Shown piece by piece: positions 42,114-51,165 of a stretch of DNA of 64,000 bases. The translations under genes and the position numbers were made by a program. Each line of letters begins with the position of its first letter. Positions within the stretch are counted from its first letter, which is position 1. The stretch is taken from positions 1,503,501 to 1,567,500 of the forward strand of contig NZ_OY771647.1 of the NCBI RefSeq assembly GCF_963674925.1, read 5' to 3'. This DNA is from an uncultured Draconibacterium sp. (GTDB lineage Bacteria > Bacteroidota > Bacteroidia > Bacteroidales > Prolixibacteraceae). The notes below the pieces were generated by a model. The model made no database searches. It saw nothing but the letters and a program-made list of their open reading frames with translations, and was not told where the DNA came from.

Positions 42114-42206
42114 CAGTTTATAACAGAAAAAATACGCAGCATTCCGTGTTTCCATTTTCACATTACGCCAGTGCCATTCTTTTCCGTATATGTTATTCTT
42201 ATACAT
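42090..42206 (-). CDS. Possible trp leader peptide, 38 residues
   Basis: A short frame starting at ATG 42206, preceded by AAAGAG, contains two Trp codons separated by one His (GKEWHWRN, residues 11 and 13), an aromatic run (AAYFFCY) and ends SYS-stop at 42090. The end overlaps the 5' arm of the terminator at 42073-42113. Trp codons in a leader just before a terminator and a tryptophan gene suggest ribosome-mediated attenuation. I could not find a convincing antiterminator, and the stop codon lies in the terminator loop rather than before it, so the classical mechanism does not fit simply. Confidence 0.4.
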   Translation of the reverse strand: MYKNNIYGKEWHWRNVKMETRNAAYFFCYKLKRDLSYS

Positions 42207-42340
42207 CTCTTTAAATCTACAGTACGTAAAGCTAATTAATATTTTTTTTTGAAAAAATATTTCAGATTCTTTAACGCTTTGGTGTGTGCAAGGAAGTTGG
42301 GATTTAATTGGATTTGGATATCTGCAAATAATCACAATTT

Positions 42341-42430
42341 GGACGTCACCCTGAACTTGTTTCAGGGTCTTCATTTCAAATGGCTTGTAATTAAATGAGA
42401 AAGATGCTGAAACGAGTTCAGCATGACGCA
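42341..42430. repeat. GTCATGCTGAA-type palindromic repeat, copy 1
   Basis: GTCACCCTGAACTTGTTTCA and TGAAACGAGTTCAGCATGAC (at the two ends) form the inverted repeat of a common bacterial intergenic element. A related copy is at 44451-44515. Confidence 0.7.
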
Positions 42431-42528
42431 CTACATACTAACTATGACATTGAAAGGATGTTTTTATTGGATAATTCATTTGTCCAGGCGGACAAAATTT
42501 TCAACTTTTACACTCAAATTATTTCACG

Positions 42529-42999
42529 ATGAAAAAGACAAATGCAGCCCGTTTACTCGACAGCAAAAAGATAGCGTATGAGTTGGTTGAATACCATGTT
42601 GATGAGGCGGATTTAAGCGCTACTCATGTTGCCGAATCGCTGGGGCAGAATGTTGAGCAGGTTTTTAAAACCCTGGTTTTAAAAGGGAAGAACACGGGGG
42701 TGTTTGTAGCTGTTATCCCCGGAGCAGCCGAACTAAATTTGAAAAAGGCGGCAAAAATATCGGGGAATAAAAGCGTGGAAATGGTGCTGATGAAAGAACT
42801 GCTGGGACTCACCGGATACATCCGTGGAGCATGTTCGCCAATGGGAATGAAAAAACCATACCCAATCTTTATTCACGAAACCTGTTTGAATTTCGAATAC
42901 ATTTTTGTAAGTGCCGGAAAAAGGGGGATGCAGATAAAAATCAATCCAAAGGACCTGATCGCCTGCACCGGGGCCCAGGTTTCCGACCTGATTGATTAA
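42529..42999 (+). CDS. ybaK: Cys-tRNA(Pro)/Cys-tRNA(Cys) deacylase YbaK
   Basis: 156 residues of the YbaK/EbsC family. It begins KKTNAARLLDSKKIAYELVE and has VFKTLVLKGKNTGVFVAVIP, GYIRGACSPMGMKKPYPIFI (substrate-binding loop) and SAGKRGMQIKINPKDL. The enzyme removes cysteine mischarged on tRNA-Pro in the cytoplasm. Length and motifs are standard. It is monocistronic here. Confidence 0.94.
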   Translation: MKKTNAARLLDSKKIAYELVEYHVDEADLSATHVAESLGQNVEQVFKTLVLKGKNTGVFVAVIPGAAELNLKKAAKISGNKSVEMVLMKELLGLTGYIRGACSPMGMKKPYPIFIHETCLNFEYIFVSAGKRGMQIKINPKDLIACTGAQVSDLID

Positions 43000-43433
43000 T
43001 GTCTTTCGTAAAGACAGATACTCTTTTTTCAACCCCTCATTCGTCAGCCGACGAAAGCTCCCCTCAAGCGGGGAACAAGCAGTGAATATTCTTTCTGCTT
43101 TCCGTTAAAGCTTCTTACTTTACCTTGCAGATGTTTCCCCTCGTGAGGGGAAATGGCGACAGTCAAAGGGGTAACGATAACCATATCAGTAAACGCTATA
43201 GTGCATTTTTTACTTAATAATGGAGATTTAAAGCCAATACAGCCCCTTCAGTATTAATTTTTTAACCGCAACGAATTTTATTTTTTTACTTTCCCCACTA
43301 ATCTCTATTTTTGCACTCACTTAAAAATTATATGCTTTGCGCAATGCGCTTAGTAAAAAGACAAATGAAACGAGTCCCGATTGATAGGGACGAGTTCCAT
43401 CTTATACCTTAGGAAAAAAACAATTTTAATAAG
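43000..43433. repeat. Intergenic region with a MITE-like inverted repeat
   Basis: Between about 43031 (ACCCCTCATTCG) and 43173 (AGTCAAAGGGGT) lies a noncoding element with inverted ends and inner CCCCTCAAGCGGGG and CCCCTCGTGAGGGG hairpins. It holds TCGTCAGCCGACGA at 43041-43054, also found inside rpoN and the HEAT-repeat gene. From 43174 to 43433 there is no gene; GAGTCCC and GGGACGAG at 43372-43393 are a small repeat near trpS. Confidence 0.6.
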
Positions 43434-44435
43434 ATGAATAAACCGACAGTTGTTAGCGGTATACGACCGACAGGATATTTGCACCTCGGAAACTATTTTG
43501 GAGCCGTGCAAAACTTCTTAAAAATGCAGGACGATTTTAACTGCTACTTTTTTATTGCAGATATTCACTCGTTAACCACGCATCCAACGCCTGAGAATTT
43601 GCAGTCGGGTGTGCGCCAGGTGCTTGCCGAATATTTGGCTTGTGGTATCGATCCTGAAAAATCAACGATATTCATTCAGAGTGATGTTCCTGAGGTTTCG
43701 GAATTGTATGCTTTATTAAATATGAATGCCTATTTGGGCGAACTGGAGCGTACAACGTCGTTCAAAGATAAAGCCCGTCAGAATCCGGATAATGTAAATG
43801 CCGGACTGCTGACTTATCCGGTTTTAATGGCTTCGGACATTATTATTCATAAAGCACATTTTGTGCCGGTTGGAAAAGACCAGGAGCAAAACCTGGAGAT
43901 GGCGCGCAAATTTGCCAAACGTTTTAACCGCATGTACAAAACCGATGTGTTCCCTATTCCTCGTCCGTATACTTTTGGTGGCGGCGACATGATTAAAGTT
44001 CCGGGACTGGATGGCAGCGGAAAAATGGGAAAATCGGAAGGTAATGCCATTAACCTTTACGAAGACCCAAAATCGATCCGTAAAAAAGTGATGCGTGCGG
44101 TTACCGACTCAGGCCCAACAGAAATGAATCAGGAAAAACCGGAAGCTGTTCAGAACTTATTTACGCTTTTGGATATTGTTTCTACACCTGATACAGTGGC
44201 GCATTTCGATGAGTTGTACAACAAATGCGAAATCCGTTACGGCGATCTGAAAAAACAACTGGCCGAAGATATTATTGCTTACACATCGCCAATCCGCGAG
44301 CGTATTATTGATATTCTGCAAGATGATGCTTACCTGGCAAAAGTGGCTAAAATGGGTGCCGAAAAAGCTCAGGAGTCAGCTGCAAAAACATTGCAGGAAG
44401 TGAAGGATGTAATCGGTTTTAAGAAGTTATTTTAA
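43434..44435 (+). CDS. trpS: Tryptophanyl-tRNA synthetase
   Basis: 333 residues, class I synthetase. The HIGH-like motif is GYLHLGNYFGAVQNF (about 13-27) and the KMSKS-like motif is SGKMGKSEGN (about 198-207). VSGIRPTGYLHLG and GLLTYPVLMASDI are typical of bacterial TrpRS, which charges tRNA-Trp. Complete and of normal length. It lies 1.5 kb from trpB2 but on the opposite strand. Confidence 0.97.
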   Translation: MNKPTVVSGIRPTGYLHLGNYFGAVQNFLKMQDDFNCYFFIADIHSLTTHPTPENLQSGVRQVLAEYLACGIDPEKSTIFIQSDVPEVSELYALLNMNAYLGELERTTSFKDKARQNPDNVNAGLLTYPVLMASDIIIHKAHFVPVGKDQEQNLEMARKFAKRFNRMYKTDVFPIPRPYTFGGGDMIKVPGLDGSGKMGKSEGNAINLYEDPKSIRKKVMRAVTDSGPTEMNQEKPEAVQNLFTLLDIVSTPDTVAHFDELYNKCEIRYGDLKKQLAEDIIAYTSPIRERIIDILQDDAYLAKVAKMGAEKAQESAAKTLQEVKDVIGFKKLF

Positions 44436-44450
44436 AACACAAGTAAAGGA

Positions 44451-44515
44451 CGTCATGCTGAACTTGATTCAGCATCTGAACAATGGCAGATCCCGAAACG
44501 AGTTCGGGATGACGC
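44451..44515. repeat. GTCATGCTGAA-type palindromic repeat, copy 2
   Basis: GTCATGCTGAACTTGATTCA at the left and CCCGAAACGAGTTCGGGATG at the right, as at 42341-42430. Noncoding, between trpS and the PhnA-type gene. Confidence 0.7.
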
Positions 44516-44530
44516 ATCAGAACAATCAAA

Positions 44531-45106
44531 ATGAGTATAGAAAGAGAATTGCAAAAACGCACTTCGGTTTGTGAATTATGCGGATCGGAAGATAACCTGG
44601 GTGTTTTTACCGTACCGCCGGCAACACAGGAAAGCGAAAAAGACAGTATTTATATTTGTGCAACCTGCTCGGGTCAGATCAATGAGCCGGAAACGATGGA
44701 TGCCAACCACTGGCGCTGTTTGAATGATAGTATGTGGAGCACTGTACCTGCTGTTCAGGTGGTGGCCTGGAGAATGTTAAACCGACTGAAAGCTGAAGGC
44801 TGGCCGCAAGACCTGCTCGATATGCTTTACCTCGACGAAGAAACCAAGGAGTGGGCCGAAGCAACCGGCGAAGGAATTGATCCGGATGATGTGGTAAGAC
44901 ACCTCGACAGCAACGGCGCTGTTTTACAGGCCGGCGATACGGTTGTATTGATTAAAGACCTGAACGTTAAAGGTGGAGGATTTACTGCGAAACGCGGAAC
45001 GGCCGTTCGTAATATTTCGCTGGTACACGATAACCCGGAACATATTGAAGGAAAAGTAAATGGCCAGCAGATTGTTATTCTTACACAGTATGTAAAGAAG
45101 AACTAG
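44531..45106 (+). CDS. PhnA/YjdM-type zinc-ribbon protein
   Basis: 191 residues. Two Cys pairs near the N-terminus (CELCGSE, about 14, and CATCSG, about 45) form a zinc ribbon, followed by WRCLNDSMWSTVPAVQVVAW. The C-terminal PhnA domain (about 122-190) has DSNGAVLQAGDTVVLIKDLN and an SH3-like end (VNGQQIVILTQYVKK). The E. coli namesake was first linked to phosphonate use, but the function of this family is not settled and no phosphonate genes are nearby. Confidence 0.88.
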   Translation: MSIERELQKRTSVCELCGSEDNLGVFTVPPATQESEKDSIYICATCSGQINEPETMDANHWRCLNDSMWSTVPAVQVVAWRMLNRLKAEGWPQDLLDMLYLDEETKEWAEATGEGIDPDDVVRHLDSNGAVLQAGDTVVLIKDLNVKGGGFTAKRGTAVRNISLVHDNPEHIEGKVNGQQIVILTQYVKKN

Positions 45107-45126
45107 AAAGAATTTATTCCACTAAG

Positions 45127-45176
45127 AAAGATGCCATCTTTATTTACGTTATGTAGAAAGATGGCATCTTTGTTTT
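45127..45176 (+). terminator. Strong terminator after PhnA-type gene
   Basis: AAAGATGCCATCTTT and AAAGATGGCATCTTT form a perfect 15-bp stem with a 15-nt loop, followed by TGTTTT. Confidence 0.85.
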
Positions 45177-45201
45177 AGAGGCGTGATAGTCAAAACTGAT
45201 A

Positions 45202-45849
45202 ATGATGAACGTATTTGTAAATGAAGAAATAGCGGGCGCTTACGATGCCTATTATCAAACTACGGCAGGAAAAGAAATTGATGCGATAGAAGAAAAGCTT
45301 ATTGTCGATGCGCTGAAAAAAGTGTCAAAAGGGAAAATGCTGGAACTGGGTTGTGGCACCGGTCACTGGACAGAGCTGTTTGTAAAAATGGGGTTTGAAG
45401 TTATTGCCACCGATATTTCGGATGCGATGTTGCGTCAGGCTATTGAGAAAAATCTGGATGCCGATATTTTAAAGGCCGATGCCGAAGAACTGCCATTTAA
45501 AAACGAAAGTTTTGATGTAGTGGCTTCGGTAACAATGATGGAGTTTGTAAATAGCAAAGAAGTGGTGTTGAACGAAATCTATCGTGTTTTAAAACCGGGA
45601 GCATATTTATTACTGGGTTGCCTGAATGGAAACTCGCATCTGGCAAAAAATACGGCTAACGATCCGGTATTCAAAAATGCAGCATTCTACGTTCCTGAAA
45701 GTTTAGAGAAAGATTTAATGAAGTTCGGAACGCCGGAGCTTACTAAAGGAGTGCATTTTGCTCCCGATTTCAAAGTGATGGACCGAACTGCTGAGAAAGA
45801 TAATCACGAACCGGCTTTTATGGTAGCGCTGGTTCAGAAAAACAAATAA
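45202..45849 (+). CDS. SAM-dependent methyltransferase, class I
   Basis: 215 residues with the Methyltransf_11 pattern: motif I LELGCGTGHWTELFVKMGFE (about 49-68), motif II VIATDISDAML, then DADILKADAEELPFKNESFD and VVASVTMMEFV. The substrate cannot be told from sequence. It is followed by a small gene 2 bp later, so the two are probably co-expressed. Confidence 0.88.
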   Translation: MMNVFVNEEIAGAYDAYYQTTAGKEIDAIEEKLIVDALKKVSKGKMLELGCGTGHWTELFVKMGFEVIATDISDAMLRQAIEKNLDADILKADAEELPFKNESFDVVASVTMMEFVNSKEVVLNEIYRVLKPGAYLLLGCLNGNSHLAKNTANDPVFKNAAFYVPESLEKDLMKFGTPELTKGVHFAPDFKVMDRTAEKDNHEPAFMVALVQKNK

Positions 45850-45851
45850 TC

Positions 45852-46094
45852 ATGCAAGTTGCTGTTGAAATAAGTCTTTACCCGCTGAGTGACGATTTTG
45901 AAAAACCAGTCGATACTTTTCTGTCGCTTTTAGCAAACAACCAAACTATTGACGTGGAGCCCGGCAAAATGAGCAGTATAATTACCGGCGAGTTAGCTGA
46001 GATTATGAAAGCCTTAACTCAAGCGATGGATCAGGTTTTTGCAGAAAATCCGGCTGTTTTTAACCTGAAGATTTCAAATTGCTGCCCGGTGTAG
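45852..46094 (+). CDS. Small conserved protein, possibly YkoF/MTH1187-like
   Basis: 80 residues, no signal peptide or membrane helix. MQVAVEISLYPLSDDFEKPV and a compact alpha/beta pattern recall the ferredoxin-like fold of the thiamine-binding YkoF/MTH1187 group. It ends in NCCPV with a vicinal Cys pair. Two bases separate it from the methyltransferase. Assignment is weak. Confidence 0.55.
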   Translation: MQVAVEISLYPLSDDFEKPVDTFLSLLANNQTIDVEPGKMSSIITGELAEIMKALTQAMDQVFAENPAVFNLKISNCCPV

Positions 46095-46202
46095 CTCCGG
46101 ATATTGAGCAGGTGACTAAAGGTTCACCTGCTCAATAATTAGAAAGCCTAGCGATAGCCTCACTCGAAGTGAGACCATCACTAATTATTTTTTTTGAATC
46201 GC

Positions 46203-49200
46203 TTATTCGCTTAGATCTTTAATCCGGATATTCCGGAACCACAATTCGGAGCCGTGGCCCAGAAATCCGATGTAGCCTTTATCGCGTTGTAAGCCCGGAT
46301 GATCTTTGCCATCTTTGGTTCCATGCTCGCGGGCATCGGCAATATCACTATCAAGAATCACTTCGCCATTCAATGTGATTTTTATTTTCGTTCCTTTCAC
46401 CACCACTTCCTGCGTATTCCAATCACCTACCGGATTTAAAAAGCCGCGCTTAGCCGGAATTGTTCCGTAAACCGATCCGTGGTATTGATATTCGTGCAGG
46501 TTGGCATAAATAGGTGCCGTGTTATCCAGAATTTGCAATTCCATTCCCACATAAGCCGCATCGCCTTCAAGTGGGGTACGAATTCCCAGTCCGTTGTTAG
46601 CACCGGGAGTGAGTTTAAACTCAAAACGGAAGACAAAGTCGCTGTATTCTTTTTCGGTGTACAGGTTGCCATGACCACCTGCTTTCGGATTTACAACCAG
46701 CTCGCCATTCTCGGCAAAATAATCGGTTTTGTTTCCCTGCCAGCCATCGAGGTTTTTACCATTAAACAACGAAACAAATCCTTCGTCAATTTCTTCCTGT
46801 GTTAAGCCAATTTCATCGGTATTAATTTCACGCACATACACATCTCGGAAAGCCAGTTCGTTACCGTGTGCCTGCAGTTCGATGGTTCCTTCGCTGAAAA
46901 TCGGAATGCTGCGGTCCCAGTAATTATCCATTTTTACATTGTCAACTACCAGTTCTCCATTCAGGTAAACTGTTACATTCTCGCCCACCATGGTAATACG
47001 GAAGGTGTTCCACTCATCAATCGGATTGTCGGCAACCAGCAGAGGATCGCGCACATTGTCAGGATTGTTGTTGTACAAACCTCCGGAACCTACCTGTGCA
47101 CCTACTTCAACACGCGATGTATCCCAAACCTGTACTTGTGGAGCTCCACGCAGATAGATGCCACTGTCGCCTTTTTTACTTATGCGCCAGTCAACGATCA
47201 TGTCAAAATCCTTGTATATCTTTTTAGAAACCAGGTTGGCTCCTTTCCCGTTAAAAATGATCATTCCATCTTTAACGCTCCAGTTTTCGCGCATTTTAAT
47301 GTCGGCCGCTTCCTGTTCTTTCGCACGTTCCGTTTCACTGAGTTTGGCAATTTTTATCGGGTTGCCGTCTAAAAGCATTCCTTGCCATCCGTCGAGGTTT
47401 TTGCCGTTGAACAGCGAAACATAACCTTTGTCTTTTGGCATTGCTTTCAGATAATTCTGAATGTTTATTTTGTCGTAGGCGCTGTCTTCGCCCGATAATG
47501 CCTGTTCTGCTTTACCCAGAATTCGACGAACAATGTCGCCCGTTAAACCGCCTTCACCATTACTGTCTGGCATGGCAATATTCATAATGGCGCGCGAAGT
47601 GGTCGCTGTCAGTGCTTCTTCTTCCAGATATTGCTCCAGGTAAACCAACGAAAGGAATGTTCTTAAACGTCCAATGGCAGCGATCACATTCTTCTGATCG
47701 TCGGCTGACGACGCATAATTCATGATCTTTCGGTATTGCAACAATTTCTGATCGTCTGGAAGATTTGCGCTTGCCACCATTCGCACAAAACTGTTAAATG
47801 CCGGCTGACTGAATGTTGCATTACCCGATTGACAAATTTCGTACAAAGGTTTCGAGGCAGAATAATCCTGCCAGTTGGTTAAGGCGGTAAACGCAGCTTG
47901 CTTCTGCTCTCCACTCGATGAATTAAAATATCCGGTAACGGTTTTCAATGCTGTTTCGCCGCCAATTGTTGGCAGAATAGGGAACAGGCGGGCTTTTTTA
48001 TTGGTTTGTTCCAAGGTGCTCAACACTTTTCCGTTTGAATCTTGCTCTTCGGCGATACCGTCAACAACAGCCATCAGTGCCAGTTGTGTTTCGGTAATTT
48101 CTGAAGGATCAGAAAGCGAAAGCAAGAGCTTTAATAATGCGTCTGTATTTTCGTATGAAGAAACTTGTTTCAGTGCGGAGAAAGCAGCTGTTTTTGCATC
48201 AGCATTGGCAGATGAAGTGGCGGCCAGTATTTCATCAAAATATTGCGTTTCCGCTTTGGCTCCGATAAGATCGATAAAAGCGGCTTTCGTTTTTCCTGCT
48301 GATTTGTCGAGGTTGTCTGCAATTTGGTATATATGTTCTTTATCAAGCAGGGTGCTCAATACTTCTGTTGTTGCTTCAATATCCTTTCCCTGCGCCAGGT
48401 GTGCAATTAAAGCAGAAGTTGCTTCACTTCCCTGAAGTTTTGCCAAAGCGGTTATCGCTTCTGTACGAACAACTTCAGCCGACGATTCAAGGCTGGCCAA
48501 AACAAAATCGTTTGCCTGCTCATCACCACGTCTTCCCAGCATATCTATAATTTCAGCTTTAACTTCGGGGTTTGCTGCCTCAGCTTTAGCAATCCATTTT
48601 CGTGTATCGGCAACTCCGCCCAGGTTTTCAGCAATATTTAATGCTGAGTAGCGAAACGCTTTATCCGGCGAATCAAGCGCTTCCAATAAAAGCGGGGTGG
48701 CTTCGTAACCAAGGTAGTCGGCATAAATACGAAGCGCGGCAGAATAATTATGCAGGTGGTCGCTTGCTGAATTGGCTTTAAAAATAGCCTTGCAAGCTTT
48801 TTCCATTAGTTCCAGTTCATTTTGCTCGCCCAAACGTTTGGTGTAAGTCAGAAATGCTTCGGCTGCATTGGTGGCATCGTAATTAAAATTCACATCAGAA
48901 GCAGCATTTAGCAAGGTTTTATAGGAATCAGGTGACCCGATATTTGCCAGTGCGGCCAGTGCTGTTTTCTGCATCGACTCATTATCGGCACTTACCAATG
49001 GCGTAATCAGCGGTACGGCGCGTTTACATTTTAACCGGCCCAAAGCGCGAACAATAGTCATTTGTGTTTCTCCTTCAACTTTTGGGAAAGCGGCCAGAAA
49101 TACTTCAGCTGTCTTTGGATCTTCAGTTGACAGAATAGTCTGTGTTGCCGGTTCGGCAAGTTGCACATCAGTTAAGTAACTTTTTACCTGTTCAACTGTC

Positions 49201-49604
49201 TTTTCGCCGGCAACCAGGTTTAGTTGATTGAGAAGAAAAGTTTTTACCTCAACATCGTTAGCAGAATTGAGCGCTTTTAAAAGATTCTCCTCTGCAAAAG
49301 CGCGTTCTTCGTTTTTGCCAAACTGACTGGCATAACGCGAAAAACTGTTCACTGCAAAACGTACAGCTGTGTCGTCGCCGGTGCCCAACGGAACAAGTTC
49401 TGCGGCCAGTTTCTGGTATCCTTCGTCGCCCATCAAAAAGATTTCGTTCATCGCTTTGTCGCGGTGTGTGAGGTTCTTTGTTGGCATTTGTGCCAGCACA
49501 TCGGCAACTTTGGTGTCGAGCGTTCGCTTATCCTGCGCAAAACCGGCTAAACTAAAACACGCCAGCAGCAAGATCGTAGTTATTTGAATTCTATATTTTT
49601 TCAT
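46203..49604 (-). CDS. Secreted HEAT-repeat protein with two DUF1080 domains
   Basis: 1133 residues. Signal peptide ending in SLAGFAQ (about 23). Residues about 30-690 are HEAT/armadillo-like helical repeats (for example KTALAALANIGSPDSYKTLL, EAITALAKLQGSEATSALIA). Two DUF1080 domains follow, each opening with GYVSLFNGKNLDGWQG or GFVSLFNGKNLDGWQG (about 717-905 and 918-1130). DUF1080 is a concanavalin-like fold now linked to 3-keto-glycoside hydrolysis. The Gfo/Idh gene 53 bp upstream could supply the 3-keto sugar chemistry. It contains TCGTCGGCTGACGA (47698-47711), a palindromic sequence shared with rpoN and an intergenic repeat. Confidence 0.87.
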   Translation of the reverse strand: MKKYRIQITTILLLACFSLAGFAQDKRTLDTKVADVLAQMPTKNLTHRDKAMNEIFLMGDEGYQKLAAELVPLGTGDDTAVRFAVNSFSRYASQFGKNEERAFAEENLLKALNSANDVEVKTFLLNQLNLVAGEKTVEQVKSYLTDVQLAEPATQTILSTEDPKTAEVFLAAFPKVEGETQMTIVRALGRLKCKRAVPLITPLVSADNESMQKTALAALANIGSPDSYKTLLNAASDVNFNYDATNAAEAFLTYTKRLGEQNELELMEKACKAIFKANSASDHLHNYSAALRIYADYLGYEATPLLLEALDSPDKAFRYSALNIAENLGGVADTRKWIAKAEAANPEVKAEIIDMLGRRGDEQANDFVLASLESSAEVVRTEAITALAKLQGSEATSALIAHLAQGKDIEATTEVLSTLLDKEHIYQIADNLDKSAGKTKAAFIDLIGAKAETQYFDEILAATSSANADAKTAAFSALKQVSSYENTDALLKLLLSLSDPSEITETQLALMAVVDGIAEEQDSNGKVLSTLEQTNKKARLFPILPTIGGETALKTVTGYFNSSSGEQKQAAFTALTNWQDYSASKPLYEICQSGNATFSQPAFNSFVRMVASANLPDDQKLLQYRKIMNYASSADDQKNVIAAIGRLRTFLSLVYLEQYLEEEALTATTSRAIMNIAMPDSNGEGGLTGDIVRRILGKAEQALSGEDSAYDKINIQNYLKAMPKDKGYVSLFNGKNLDGWQGMLLDGNPIKIAKLSETERAKEQEAADIKMRENWSVKDGMIIFNGKGANLVSKKIYKDFDMIVDWRISKKGDSGIYLRGAPQVQVWDTSRVEVGAQVGSGGLYNNNPDNVRDPLLVADNPIDEWNTFRITMVGENVTVYLNGELVVDNVKMDNYWDRSIPIFSEGTIELQAHGNELAFRDVYVREINTDEIGLTQEEIDEGFVSLFNGKNLDGWQGNKTDYFAENGELVVNPKAGGHGNLYTEKEYSDFVFRFEFKLTPGANNGLGIRTPLEGDAAYVGMELQILDNTAPIYANLHEYQYHGSVYGTIPAKRGFLNPVGDWNTQEVVVKGTKIKITLNGEVILDSDIADAREHGTKDGKDHPGLQRDKGYIGFLGHGSELWFRNIRIKDLSE

Positions 49605-49657
49605 TGTATTTGTCCTTAATCCTATGTATTAATCCTTACTAATTCATCCTTCATCCT

Positions 49658-50926
49658 TTAAATCGTCCACGGTGCACGCATGGGCTGATTGATCAGTCGG
49701 TTTGCTCCTTCATCATCAATAAACTCCAGCTTTTCAGGATCGAAATGTAATGTACGTCCCAGGCGAACTGCTGTAATACCGAGGTTTACAAGCGTTGCCG
49801 ACCGGAATCCGTTAGTTTCGTTCAGTGCAAATTTCTTGCGTGTTTTCACCGATTCGGAAAAAATTCCAATCTGTGGTTCAGGATCAGGTAAGGTTTTAAT
49901 AAAACTTTGCAGATTAGGAATATCCGAACGGAATCCCTGGTAGATTTTGCCGTTAGGACCTTCAATATAGGCTGCATCTTTGTCGCGGTTCTCACCATCG
50001 AGAATGATTTGACATCCATCGGCATAGGTATAAGTTACACGTCGCCAGGTACCCACGGCATCGTAATGTTGTTGTGGTGCGTCAACCTCAATTTTTACCG
50101 GGCTGGTATCATCTTTTCCAAGCATGTATTGTACCGGGTCGAGGTAGTGCTGACCCATATCACCCAGTCCGCCGCCATCGTAATCCCAGTAGCCACGGAA
50201 ATTGGCATGAACACGCGCTTCGTTGTATGGTTTGTACGGAGCGGGGCCTAACCACATATCGTAATTAAGGTTTTTCGGTACCGGTTGAGGAGTTAAGTTG
50301 TGTTTGCCCTGCCAGTAGAATTTCCAGTTGTAGCCGGTAATTCCACTAACCGTAACTTTTAGCGGCCATCCTAAAATGCCACTGTCAATAACTTTTTTCA
50401 GCGGTTTTACATCGGTTCCCAGTCCGTAAAACTGGTCTTTAAAACGGAACCATGTGTTCAGCCTGAACATACGGCCATGCGCATTAACTGCCTCAACCAC
50501 TCTTTTACCTTCTCCAATGGTGCGTGTCATTGGTTTTTCGCACCAAATGTCTTTCCCGGCTTTGGCGGCCTCAACAGCCATAATGCCGTGCCAGTGTGGC
50601 GGCGTGGCAATGTGCACAATGTCAACTTCGGGCAGCTGACATACTTCTCTAAAATCAGTGAATTGTTTTACGTCGTAATCAATCAGGTTTTTGGCCAGTT
50701 TAAGGTGTTCGGTATCCACATCGCAAATGGCAACAACACGTGTGCCTTCGTATGGAATATGACCGCGGCCCATTGAGCCGACACCGATAATAGCTTTTGT
50801 TAACTGATCGGATGGTGCGAGATAGCCGTTACCGCCCAAAACGTGACGCGGAACGATAACCAGGCCGGCTCCTGCAGCCAGCGCACCTTTTAGGAAACTT
50901 CTTCTCGAAGTTGATTTAGTACTCAT
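49658..50926 (-). CDS. Tat-exported Gfo/Idh/MocA-family oxidoreductase
   Basis: 422 residues. A twin-arginine signal (SRRSFLKGALAAGAGLVIVP, residues 7-26) sends the folded, cofactor-loaded enzyme to the periplasm. The Rossmann domain follows (IGVGSMGRGHI, VVAICDVDTEHL), then EVDIVHIATPPHWHG and the catalytic EKPMTRTIGEGKRVV. The C-terminal alpha/beta domain includes WLGPAPYKPYNEARVHANFR and GGGLGDMGQHYLDP. It acts on a sugar or polyol; the partner DUF1080 protein suggests oxidation at C3 of a glycoside. Confidence 0.92.
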   Translation of the reverse strand: MSTKSTSRRSFLKGALAAGAGLVIVPRHVLGGNGYLAPSDQLTKAIIGVGSMGRGHIPYEGTRVVAICDVDTEHLKLAKNLIDYDVKQFTDFREVCQLPEVDIVHIATPPHWHGIMAVEAAKAGKDIWCEKPMTRTIGEGKRVVEAVNAHGRMFRLNTWFRFKDQFYGLGTDVKPLKKVIDSGILGWPLKVTVSGITGYNWKFYWQGKHNLTPQPVPKNLNYDMWLGPAPYKPYNEARVHANFRGYWDYDGGGLGDMGQHYLDPVQYMLGKDDTSPVKIEVDAPQQHYDAVGTWRRVTYTYADGCQIILDGENRDKDAAYIEGPNGKIYQGFRSDIPNLQSFIKTLPDPEPQIGIFSESVKTRKKFALNETNGFRSATLVNLGITAVRLGRTLHFDPEKLEFIDDEGANRLINQPMRAPWTI

Positions 50927-51130
50927 GGTTAATTGGTTATAGATTAAAATTTAAAATCATTTAGATGGATAAAAGTATAAAAGTTTTGAAAATAAATTCC
51001 TAAGAAATTGGATACTTATTAAAAAAATGCAAAACTAAATGTTTAGCTTATTCCGATCAGGTTTTAACACCTGTTAGCTTATGTTTAGTTTACTTAATAT
51101 TTGTTATCATTTTTAAATTTATTGTAAGGG

Positions 51131-51138
51131 TATATTTG
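51131..51138 (+). promoter_or_regulatory. -7 promoter element of TonB receptor at 51166
   Basis: TATATTTG is a perfect TAnnTTTG, 28 bp before the ATG. TTTAAA and TGTAAG lie 11 bp apart upstream (51112, 51123), but not at the 16-bp distance of the Pho boxes. Confidence 0.5.
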
Positions 51139-51165
51139 ACCGAATAAATTTTTAACCCATTTTCA

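Noticed and set aside
42090..42431. A 113-residue frame covering the trpB2 leader and a palindromic repeat
   Set aside because: Its first two thirds run through the GTCATGCTGAA-type repeat; only the last 38 codons, from ATG 42206, are worth considering.
51112..51128. TTTAAA and TGTAAG 11 bp apart before the TonB receptor at 51166
   Set aside because: Only two degenerate units and 8 bp, not 16 bp, from the -7 box TATATTTG.
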